A stretch of DNA of 64,000 nt from a bacterium (GTDB lineage: Bacteria > Patescibacteriota > Saccharimonadia > Saccharimonadales > UBA4665): positions 40,949-104,948 of the forward strand of contig JAJYDV010000002.1 of NCBI GenBank assembly GCA_021777375.1, read 5' to 3'. Every line of letters starts with the position of its first letter. Position 1 is the stretch's first letter. The position numbers and the translations under genes are program-made. Shown piece by piece: positions 54,826 through 62,116 of the stretch. Under the pieces are notes generated by a model. It searched no databases. It saw only the letters and a program-made list of their open reading frames with translations, and was not told where the DNA came from.

Positions 54826-55170
54826 CCGTTACAACAAAAATAATTAAATTTAGAGCTAGATTGCGCATCATTGCTTTCTAGTAAAATTAAATTATTATCG
54901 CCGGTTGAGCTGCACGACACACTCCGTTATTAGGAGAATTATTTTGCTTGTTAGTATCTTAAACATGACATAATTCTCGACAGCAACTTCTATAAATTAC
55001 AAATTAATCTAAATATTCAAACGTAAAATGATGTTTATTTTATTTTTCAATTTAACATCTAACATACATCTACAATTTTAAAAATTAAAAATATTTATCT
55101 ATGTAAAACGCAAAAAACACTACAAACAATGACTAGAAAATCAAATTAACGACACTTTTAAATTAAAAAT
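54826..55170 (+). other. AT-rich intergenic gap with no identified gene
   Basis: No convincing ORF, tRNA or known RNA was found in these 345 bases. The first part holds a CTCCGTTATTAGGAG dyad (54931-54945). The right half (about 55000-55170) is very A/T-rich, more so than other gaps in the window. It could hold an unrecognised small RNA or gene remnant. Confidence 0.5.
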
Positions 55171-55244
55171 TGGCAGGGGTGGTCGGACTCGAACCGACAG
55201 CACAGCTTTTGGAGAGCTGCCGCTTACCATTAACGTACACCCCT
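55171..55244 (-). tRNA. tRNA-Trp (anticodon CCA)
   Basis: Minus strand: acceptor AGGGGTG/CACCCCT, anticodon loop CTCCAAA (CCA), T-loop GGTTCGAGTCC, discriminator G (normal for Trp), and an encoded 3' CCA. Confidence 0.96.
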
Positions 55245-55341
55245 CTGTCAACTCGAATTAATACTATAAATTAAGATTAGTAATAAGTTAAATATAAATG
55301 CCACTTTATCTGTGCTAATGCTTTTAATAATATCCTAAATC

Positions 55342-55350
55342 TGGTATATC
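55342..55350 (+). promoter_or_regulatory. Extended -10 promoter of the P-loop kinase gene
   Basis: TGGTATATC (TGn plus TATATC) ends nine bases before the ATG at 55360. Leaderless spacing, no Shine-Dalgarno sequence. Confidence 0.5.
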
Positions 55351-55359
55351 TAAACAGTA

Positions 55360-56028
55360 ATGAGTAAGATAGTTCCGGCACGGCCACTTTTAATAATGCT
55401 CTATGGTTATCCTGGAGCAGGAAAAAGTTATGTTGCCAGGCAGTTAGCTAATAGTTTATCGGCAGCACACGTTCAAGGTGAGAGAATCAGGCATGATCTT
55501 TTTTCTGCACCAAGTTATGACCGTAGTGAGAATGAAGCCGTAATGAATCTTATGAATTATTTGACCCAGGAATTTCTCGGCGCAGGTATGAGCGTAATTT
55601 TCGATACTAATGTATTAAGAGCAGCTCAAAGATTAGCCCTGCGAAATTTAGCAAAAAAGTATAAGAGCCAGCCATTGCTAGTCTGGCTGCAAATTGACCC
55701 AGATTCAGCATACTTAAGAACCCAACGTCGAGATCGACGCAAATCCGATGATCGGTACTCCGATCCCGTAGATCGCAAGACATTTGAAGCAATAATGAGC
55801 AATATGCAGAACCCGACAAATGCCGAGGATTACGTGGTAGTTAGCGGTAAACATGTCTTCAACACACAGTTATCGGCTATCCTAAAAAAACTAAACGATA
55901 TGAATATGCTGCAACATATAGACGACTTAAGCAGCGGGTTAGCCAAACCGGGCTTAGTTAATTTAATACCTAATCCCAATTCGGGTAGAGTAGACCTAAA
56001 GCGGCGACAAAATATTGTAATCCGCTAA
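55360..56028 (+). CDS. P-loop NTP-dependent kinase (AAA_33/Zeta-like)
   Basis: The 222-residue protein has a Walker A motif YGYPGAGKSY (near residue 17), an Asp after a hydrophobic strand (SVIFDTN, near 85), and an Arg-rich lid (RTQRRDRRKSDDRYSD, about 125-140). This is the layout of polynucleotide, nucleoside and Zeta-type kinases that phosphorylate a small molecule or nucleic-acid end. No toxin-antitoxin partner is adjacent, so a Zeta toxin is unlikely. The last 35 residues are Asn/Pro-rich. The substrate is unknown. Confidence 0.8.
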   Translation: MSKIVPARPLLIMLYGYPGAGKSYVARQLANSLSAAHVQGERIRHDLFSAPSYDRSENEAVMNLMNYLTQEFLGAGMSVIFDTNVLRAAQRLALRNLAKKYKSQPLLVWLQIDPDSAYLRTQRRDRRKSDDRYSDPVDRKTFEAIMSNMQNPTNAEDYVVVSGKHVFNTQLSAILKKLNDMNMLQHIDDLSSGLAKPGLVNLIPNPNSGRVDLKRRQNIVIR

Positions 56029-56076
56029 AAGATCATTTTTTACCTAATTATTGATTGTGTGATAGTTTAATAAAAG

Positions 56077-56787
56077 ATGTCCGCAAAAATATTTGAAATT
56101 GAGTCTATTGGAAAGGTTAGTGTTTCTAAAAGACGTTCAAGCCGACAAATAACCCTAAGTCTTTCTCCTCAAGGCAAAGTAAGAGTTTCGATTCCTTTAT
56201 GGGCTCCTTATCAATCTGGGGTAAACTTTGCTAAGTCTAAAGCAGCTTGGATTATGAGTAAGCAACCTGCCGAGAGTTATTTTTTTCAAAATCAAAAGTT
56301 AATCAGTGGTCATGAAATTACTTTTACTGAATCAGTAGCATCATTAAAACCAATACATAAAATCTATAGTGATAAGATCGTGATCACTTTTCCCGCAACA
56401 TTAAGTATCGATAGTTCCTTGGTACAGCAAAGCGCCCAGAAAGCGGCAATCAAGGTTTTACGCAAGCATGCAGAAGCTATTTTACAGCCTCGAGTCGAAT
56501 TACTATCAAAGCAACATAATCTTCCATTTCAAGAGCTTAAGATTAAACAACTAAGCCGGCGCTGGGGAAGCTGCGATAAAAATAAGGTAATAGTTTTAAA
56601 CTTATATTTAGCTCAACTACCTAGCGAACTTGTCGACTATGTGATTTGCCATGAACTAACGCACACCAAGCAACTTAATCACGGACCACAGTTTTGGGCT
56701 GTACTCAATCAGATTTCACCGAATGCGCAATACCTAAGACGAAAAATAAAACAATATGATCCAAAAATTTTAATGGCTGAGGGGTAG
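56077..56787 (+). CDS. YgjP/SprT-like zinc metallopeptidase (M48-related, DUF45)
   Basis: The 236-residue protein belongs to the YgjP-like (DUF45) metallopeptidases. The zinc motif is CHELTHTKQLNHGPQFW (HExxH plus a downstream His), preceded by the family block RRWGSCDKNKVIVLNLYLAQLP. No signal peptide or membrane helix, so cytoplasmic. The substrate is not known for most of the family. The catalytic zinc ligands are intact, so this organism still uses zinc where it is catalytic. Independent gene, 49 bases after the kinase. Confidence 0.9.
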   Translation: MSAKIFEIESIGKVSVSKRRSSRQITLSLSPQGKVRVSIPLWAPYQSGVNFAKSKAAWIMSKQPAESYFFQNQKLISGHEITFTESVASLKPIHKIYSDKIVITFPATLSIDSSLVQQSAQKAAIKVLRKHAEAILQPRVELLSKQHNLPFQELKIKQLSRRWGSCDKNKVIVLNLYLAQLPSELVDYVICHELTHTKQLNHGPQFWAVLNQISPNAQYLRRKIKQYDPKILMAEG

Positions 56788-56837
56788 TTAAATGCTAATT
56801 ACTTCGCTACAATAACAACTTAAGGTTAAGCATTTTT

Positions 56838-57977
56838 ATGAACGTCCAAAAACTTATTCCAACTCCAAAGAATAAAAATATCGAATCTATTGCCTATAAC
56901 CGATTGACTAGCCTGGTTAACAGTATGGCGGACGGAGTAATTGCTGTTGATAAAAATATTAAGATAGTTCTTTTTAACGGGGCTGCCTTAAATATTCTAG
57001 ATCGTAACAATCTTAAAAATGGTGACAGCCTAAAAGACGTACTAAAACCGGTTGATCAAAACTATCATACCGTTGACATTGTTAAATTGGTACATAATGC
57101 CACCGCACCAACTTCTAGCAGAGATTTACGCTTGTCCTATGCTGACGGCAGTGTATCGGATTTGTATCTAAGTATCGCACCCGTGCATTTGGGCTATAAC
57201 GATGCCGGCAAAGATACCGGTGGCTATGTCTTACTCTTACGCGACATTACGGCAGAGAAATCACTTGAGGAAGAACGCGATGAGTTTATTAGTGTGGTTT
57301 CGCACGAATTACGAACACCAATCACTATTGCCGAAGGAAACATATCAAATGCACAGTTAATTTTTGATAAAAGCGGCGATATGGAAAAAATTAAATCATC
57401 CCTTAAAGCTGCCCATGAGCAAGTATTATTTTTAGCATCGATGATTAACGACCTGGCTACCTTAAGCCGCGCCGAACGGGGTAAATTAACTGTTGAGATT
57501 GAGCCGATCAACGTGCACGACCTAGTGTTAGAGTTAGCTACCAATTATCAACCCGAGGCTAGTGATCATGGGCTACAAATTAAAACTGAGCTTGATCCGA
57601 ATCTTCAAATATTGAACTCTTCAAAACTATACATACGCGAAATATTGCAAAACCTAATTACGAATGCTATTAAATACACACCTAAAGGGCAGGTTACTAT
57701 TAGCGCCTCCCAAAAACATATGAACGTCGAGATTAGCGTAAACGATACCGGCATTGGCATCACTAAATCTGATCAAGAACGTATTTTTGATAAATTCTTC
57801 CGTTCTGACGATGTCCGAGCTCGTGCTATCAATGGTACCGGTTTAGGGCTTTATGTAACGATGAAGCTAGCAAAACTAATCGGTGCCGAAATTAGCTTTA
57901 AAAGTGAGCTTAATAAGGGATCAACATTTAATGTTCTATTCCCGAATATGACCCAAATTGAATCTTTTAACCAATAG
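56838..57977 (+). CDS. Soluble PAS-domain sensor histidine kinase, no adjacent regulator
   Basis: The 379-residue protein has a PAS domain (about 20-135; MADGVIAVDKNIKIVLFNGAA), a HisKA dimerisation domain with the phospho-acceptor His in VVSHELRTPITIAEGN (near 157), and a HATPase_c domain with N box NLITNAIKY, G1 DTGIGI and G2 GTGLGLYV. There is no membrane helix, so it senses a cytoplasmic signal. No response-regulator gene is next to it; the neighbours are a metallopeptidase and a convergent glycosyltransferase overlapping by 11 bases. A TACAAT box lies 25 bases upstream. Confidence 0.95.
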   Translation: MNVQKLIPTPKNKNIESIAYNRLTSLVNSMADGVIAVDKNIKIVLFNGAALNILDRNNLKNGDSLKDVLKPVDQNYHTVDIVKLVHNATAPTSSRDLRLSYADGSVSDLYLSIAPVHLGYNDAGKDTGGYVLLLRDITAEKSLEEERDEFISVVSHELRTPITIAEGNISNAQLIFDKSGDMEKIKSSLKAAHEQVLFLASMINDLATLSRAERGKLTVEIEPINVHDLVLELATNYQPEASDHGLQIKTELDPNLQILNSSKLYIREILQNLITNAIKYTPKGQVTISASQKHMNVEISVNDTGIGITKSDQERIFDKFFRSDDVRARAINGTGLGLYVTMKLAKLIGAEISFKSELNKGSTFNVLFPNMTQIESFNQ

Positions 57978-59475
57978 TCCGAATATCATGATGCATTACT
58001 GAAGGGGCAATACTGCGTTCTTTCCATAGCACAACCCCAAACTCATAGCGCCACATCGAAAAATTCATTAGATAAATGTCTAGTGCCAAATATAATGGCC
58101 ATAGAAAGAATCCAGAAAAAATAGTCTTTTGGTAGGTAAGACTCAAAAGCATGCTAAAGGCAACACCAATAAAAATATAGGCTATTAAACTTATCATAAG
58201 CACTGGCAAGTTAAAACTTGTAATAGCTAAAACCAAAAGAGCTAACGACGCTATGCCACCCAGTAGCTCCACGAGTGTCGCAAACATTACGGATTCAACT
58301 TGACGATGCAGCTGAGGATAACGTAAGCGCACTGAGGTTTCGAATTGTTCGCTATTAGGTTTTTGACTGAGTATGCCGGCATAACGGAAAAAACTATAAC
58401 CGTCAGCTTTTAAAGCCTGTTTAGCAAAATAACTTTCAGGCGATATTCTCCTCCTGACAGCCTTAAAACCGCCATTATTATTAAGAAACTCACGTCTAGC
58501 CAGCCAGCAAGTAGGCAGCACGGGTGGACGACGTAAACTACGACGCGGGATTCCGATTTCCCATGCATACCTTAATGGTTGAAAAAAACGCTGCCTAAAA
58601 GACACCGGAAGTTCATTATTCGGCATAACTGAAAGCATCTGCTTATCGCGGCTAACCAAAGACGAAACTAAAAAACGTAAAGAGTCTTCACTAAGTCGGA
58701 CGTCCGCGCCACAAAACAAAATTAGTTCTCCATTGGCAGCCTCAAGCAACTGTTGGTAGGCCCAATTTTTAGCAAGCCATTGATCACTAAACTCTTTTCC
58801 TGGAATAAACTCCACTCCATCATGGGCAAATGAACGAATAATTTGTGGCGTTTTACGATCTGTTGAACTATCGTCTAAAACAAAAACTTCTAATTTCGGA
58901 TAATCGTTTTTTAATATCGAAGCTAAGCAATTTAGCAGTGACTCAGACTCGTTTCGAGCTGGAATTGCCACAGAAAGAGTTGGGAGTTCATTACTGGCAA
59001 TGAATTTACTACTGCTACTAACTCTTTTGGTAATATTCCTACTTCGCCAAATAGAAAGAAATAAACTAAATCCAAAGAAGTCGCACAAAACTCCAAGAAC
59101 CAGTTCAATATTTAGCTTTAAATCAGAATAATAAAAAAACAAACTTATTAAAGCAATTCCTAACTGAAAAGCCCATAATCTAAAACCACTGCGTTGAGTA
59201 ATTAAGCGCAAGTGCTTTAAATTAATATGACTCTTGTTAAAACGGTACAAATTAAAAAGCTGATAGATTGCAATAATTAACAACAAAATGCTAAAAAATT
59301 GGAGATTAGTAGGACTTACAATAACTAAAGATATGCTAAAAATAACAATACCAAAGCTTAAAATTACACTTAATGGCTTTCGTTTGAACAATGCAATATT
59401 ATAACTAATAAGGGGCACAAATAACCCTAGCAATAAGAGGGCAGAAGCCGCTAATAACATCTTAAGGCCAATCAA
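57967..59475 (-). CDS. Membrane-bound GT2 family glycosyltransferase
   Basis: The 502-residue protein has N-terminal membrane segments (about 5-130), a GT2 catalytic domain, and a C-terminal membrane block (about 400-475). The catalytic domain opens with SVAIPARNESESLLNCL and has the DDS nucleotide-sugar motif (VFVLDDSSTD) and a DxD-like GADVRLSED. This layout resembles glycosyltransferases acting on lipid acceptors, such as carotenoid or glycolipid enzymes. The acceptor is unknown; cell-envelope glycolipid synthesis is a reasonable inference. It ends inside the 3' end of the histidine kinase gene and is divergent from secE. Confidence 0.87.
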   Translation of the reverse strand: MIGLKMLLAASALLLLGLFVPLISYNIALFKRKPLSVILSFGIVIFSISLVIVSPTNLQFFSILLLIIAIYQLFNLYRFNKSHINLKHLRLITQRSGFRLWAFQLGIALISLFFYYSDLKLNIELVLGVLCDFFGFSLFLSIWRSRNITKRVSSSSKFIASNELPTLSVAIPARNESESLLNCLASILKNDYPKLEVFVLDDSSTDRKTPQIIRSFAHDGVEFIPGKEFSDQWLAKNWAYQQLLEAANGELILFCGADVRLSEDSLRFLVSSLVSRDKQMLSVMPNNELPVSFRQRFFQPLRYAWEIGIPRRSLRRPPVLPTCWLARREFLNNNGGFKAVRRRISPESYFAKQALKADGYSFFRYAGILSQKPNSEQFETSVRLRYPQLHRQVESVMFATLVELLGGIASLALLVLAITSFNLPVLMISLIAYIFIGVAFSMLLSLTYQKTIFSGFFLWPLYLALDIYLMNFSMWRYEFGVVLWKERSIAPSVMHHDIRTIG

Positions 59476-59562
59476 TATTCCGTGTTAAGTATAGCTTAAG
59501 CATTACCTAATAAAGAGTATATGCTAGATCTGTACCCAAACCAACCCTATTGCTCCACCTAG

Positions 59563-59568
59563 TATAAT
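59563..59568 (+). promoter_or_regulatory. -10 box before secE
   Basis: Consensus TATAAT about 70 bases before the secE ATG. The -35 region is poor. Transcription from here would run directly through the hairpin at 59592. Confidence 0.5.
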
Positions 59569-59591
59569 AGTGCTAAACTTGACTCTAAAGG

Positions 59592-59620
59592 CCTACAATT
59601 AAAGTAATTGTAGGTTTTTT
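59592..59620 (+). terminator. Perfect terminator-like hairpin upstream of secE (possible attenuator)
   Basis: CCTACAATTA-AAG-TAATTGTAGG is a ten-pair perfect stem with a three-base loop, followed directly by six T. It points along the + strand, lies after the secE -10 box, and ends 17 bases before the preferred ATG. There is no upstream + gene for it to terminate. It could attenuate the secE-nusG-rplK-rplA operon or end a short RNA. Confidence 0.75.
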
Positions 59621-59637
59621 AGATGGAGCAAAAAAAT

Positions 59638-60030
59638 ATGTCCGATGGACCTAAACGTAAATTACGACCTGCGCAAACCCTAAGAGAAAAGTCTGAATCT
59701 GCTAATTTAGTTAAGCCGAAGAAGAAGTCACGACTTAGCAAATTAACAAAAACGGTTAAAAAGCCGTTTCAGAAACTAATAAATTATATAGGTCAATATA
59801 AAACCTTCCGTGCAATTGCGGTAAGCCTGCGCTTTATCGGACGAATTTTCGTTCCAAACTATATTCGCAATAGCTGGAAAGAGATTAAGTTGGTTACATG
59901 GCCATCTAGAAAAGAAACCTACAGACTAACTGTTGCGGTAATTGGTTTTGCGATAATTATTGGCGCGGTAGTAGCTTCTTTAGACTACGGTTTAAGTCGG
60001 CTATTCAAAATTATTATATTAGGTCACTAG
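59638..60030 (+). CDS. secE: Protein translocase subunit SecE
   Basis: SecE clamps SecY in the membrane. The ORF track starts at ATG 59623, but GGAG at 59625 stands nine bases before ATG 59638, so the second start is preferred (130 residues). The C-terminal half has the amphipathic helix and signature NSWKEIKLVTWPSRKETYR, followed by one membrane helix (about 103-122). The N-terminal 60 residues are a basic Lys-rich extension beyond the minimal single-helix SecE. It heads the operon with nusG, rplK and rplA. Its promoter is followed by a terminator-like hairpin. Confidence 0.93.
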   Translation: MSDGPKRKLRPAQTLREKSESANLVKPKKKSRLSKLTKTVKKPFQKLINYIGQYKTFRAIAVSLRFIGRIFVPNYIRNSWKEIKLVTWPSRKETYRLTVAVIGFAIIIGAVVASLDYGLSRLFKIIILGH

Positions 60031-60068
60031 AACAAGTGCGTTTTGATTATTAAGGAGAAGGATAACAA

Positions 60069-60626
60069 ATGGCTACATTAACTACCAACAAGAGATACGA
60101 CACCAGCAAACGCTGGTACGCTATTCATACCTATAGCGGCTACGAGGAAAAAGTTGCAGAAAGTATTCGCCAGCGTGCCGAAAGTCTCGATATGGGCGAT
60201 AAGATATTTGAAGTCTTAGTGCCCAAAGAGAAAATGATTGAGATTAAAAACGGTAAACGTCGGGTGGTTGAGAAGCGAATTTTTCAAGGTTATGTGCTTG
60301 TGCAGATGAAGCTGAGCGAGGATGCTTGGTACATTGTTCGAAATACACCTAGCGTAACCGGCTTCGTAGGCAGTGGCACCGACCCAACACCCATTGAGCA
60401 GGATGAGATTGAAAAGATCCAAAAACGAATGGGCTTAGATCAACCTAAACACAAGATTGACTACAACCTTGGCGACGTAGTAAATATTATTGACGGTCCG
60501 TTTAAAGGTTTTGACGGTGCTATTAACGAAATAGACGAGCAAAAGGGCAAACTTAAGGTATTAGTAAACATGTTTGGCCGTGAAACTCCAGTTGAGCTAG
60601 ACAGCCTACAAGTTAAACGCTTATAA
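60069..60626 (+). CDS. nusG: Transcription termination/antitermination protein NusG
   Basis: NusG binds the beta' clamp helices and couples polymerase to Rho, NusE (uS10) or the ribosome. The 185-residue product has the NGN domain (RWYAIHTYSGYEEKVAESI, RIFQGYVLVQM) and a C-terminal KOW domain (YNLGDVVNIIDGPFKGFDGAI). AAGGAGAAGG is a strong ribosome-binding site. Position after secE is canonical. Length and motifs are ordinary despite the divergent beta' subunit. Confidence 0.98.
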   Translation: MATLTTNKRYDTSKRWYAIHTYSGYEEKVAESIRQRAESLDMGDKIFEVLVPKEKMIEIKNGKRRVVEKRIFQGYVLVQMKLSEDAWYIVRNTPSVTGFVGSGTDPTPIEQDEIEKIQKRMGLDQPKHKIDYNLGDVVNIIDGPFKGFDGAINEIDEQKGKLKVLVNMFGRETPVELDSLQVKRL

Positions 60627-60695
60627 AGTGTTGTCAAACAACTCTTAAGTTGATAAAATAGCAATCTGTTACGTGCTCAAAATTAAGGAGAAACT

Positions 60696-61127
60696 ATGGC
60701 TAGCAAAGCCATTAAGGCAAATCTGAAACTAAAAATCCGTGCTGGTCAGGCAAATCCTGCACCACCAGTAGGAAGTACACTTGGGCAATATGGTGTCAAC
60801 ATGATGGATTTTATTAATCCGTTTAATGAACAAACCAAGGATTTAATGGGTGCTGAGCTGACAGTGCACATCGTTATTTATGATGACCGGTCTCTAACAT
60901 TTAGATATGTCAGCACCCCTACAGACGACCGTATTCGCGCTGCTCTGAAGATTGACAAAGGATCGGGCCGGCCTAACAGTGAAAAGATATCCAAAAAACT
61001 CAGTCAAGCCGATTTAGAGACTATTGCCGAGAATAAAGCTAAGGATATGAATACCGATAACTTAGAGGCTGTAAAAAAGATGGTAGCCGGAACTGCTCGT
61101 AGCATGGGCGTTGAAGTAGAACAATAA
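60696..61127 (+). CDS. rplK: 50S ribosomal protein uL11
   Basis: uL11 forms the GTPase-associated stalk base where EF-G acts. The 143-residue protein has the N-terminal block IRAGQANPAPPVGSTLGQYGVN and the rRNA-binding GSGRPNSEKI region. E. coli Pro22 and Pro23 are kept but Pro26 is Ser; that helix contacts thiopeptide antibiotics and factors. AAGGAG precedes the ATG. rplA follows after 80 bases. Confidence 0.97.
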   Translation: MASKAIKANLKLKIRAGQANPAPPVGSTLGQYGVNMMDFINPFNEQTKDLMGAELTVHIVIYDDRSLTFRYVSTPTDDRIRAALKIDKGSGRPNSEKISKKLSQADLETIAENKAKDMNTDNLEAVKKMVAGTARSMGVEVEQ

Positions 61128-61207
61128 ACAGTAACGACTAAGTAAACTATTAACCAGTGGGAGGCAATAATAAAGCCGTATGCACCACGAAAGGACAACA
61201 ATTAATT

Positions 61208-62116
61208 ATGCCAAGTAAAAAAATACCAGAAGCCACCCCTGTTCAAGAAATTGATCCGGAATCGAAGGATATTAAACCAACGAAAGCCAGTACCGCAAAA
61301 TCAGGTAAACGCAGCCTCAAGGCAATTACTGAAGCTGAAGAAAAACTAGCCAAAGAGAAGCGAAAACTTAATTCCAAAGAAACTACGGAAGCCAAGAAAG
61401 ACCATCCCCAGACAGCACACCACGTGGTTAGCCGTCTAGAGAAAAGAGCAAAAGCTTATAAAAAAGTCTACGCTTTAATCGACTCGACACAAAAATACTC
61501 TTTGAAAGAGGCAGTAGAACTAATCGGAAAAACCAATCCAGTAAAATTTGATGCGACAGTTGAGTTGCATATGAAACTTAACGTAGACCCAAGGCAAGCC
61601 GAAGAAAACATTCGTGATACCGTACTGTTGCCCTCTGGAAGCGGACGCAGTCTAAGAGTAGCAGTTTTTGTGGGCGCCGACGATACCGAAACAGCTAAGG
61701 AGTCCGGAGCCGATTTAATCGGAGAGGCTAATGTCATATCGGAGCTTAATGCTGGAAGTTTTAGTTTCGACGTTTTAATCTCAACTCCAGCTCAGATGGC
61801 AAAATTGGGAAAATATGCGCGCGTGCTTGGACCGAGAGGACTAATGCCAAATCCCAAAAGTGGTACGGTAACAAACGACATAGCACGGGCAATAAAGGAA
61901 GCTAAGTCTGGTAAAGTCGAGTACCGCGTAGATAGTGGCAGCAACCTACACATTCCAATCGGAAAGGTAAGTTTTAAGCCAAGTGCGCTTTTAGACAACT
62001 TAAATGCCGTTATTGCTAGCGTCCAGTCTAACAAACCGGCCAGTGTTAAGGGTGCATATATTTTAAGTATGCATTTGTCTACATCAATGGGGCCATCCAT
62101 TAAATTAGCGCTTTAA
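61208..62116 (+). CDS. rplA: 50S ribosomal protein uL1 with long N-terminal extension
   Basis: uL1 forms the mobile L1 stalk that handles E-site tRNA. The ORF track uses a GTG at 61157; the ATG at 61208 (MPSKKIPEA) is preferred, giving 302 residues. The conserved protein begins only near residue 80 (KRAKAYKKVYALID) and continues with LHMKLNVDPRQAEENIRDTV, LGPRGLMPNPKSGTV and GKVEYRVD. About 75 Lys/Glu/Thr-rich residues precede it, absent from usual uL1 (about 230 residues). rplJ and rplL do not follow. The stop overlaps that of the convergent MprF-like gene by 12 bases. Confidence 0.95.
   Translation: MPSKKIPEATPVQEIDPESKDIKPTKASTAKSGKRSLKAITEAEEKLAKEKRKLNSKETTEAKKDHPQTAHHVVSRLEKRAKAYKKVYALIDSTQKYSLKEAVELIGKTNPVKFDATVELHMKLNVDPRQAEENIRDTVLLPSGSGRSLRVAVFVGADDTETAKESGADLIGEANVISELNAGSFSFDVLISTPAQMAKLGKYARVLGPRGLMPNPKSGTVTNDIARAIKEAKSGKVEYRVDSGSNLHIPIGKVSFKPSALLDNLNAVIASVQSNKPASVKGAYILSMHLSTSMGPSIKLAL

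Noticed and set aside
55360-56028. Zeta-type toxin of a toxin-antitoxin pair
   Set aside because: No small antitoxin gene is adjacent and the fold is shared by many housekeeping kinases.
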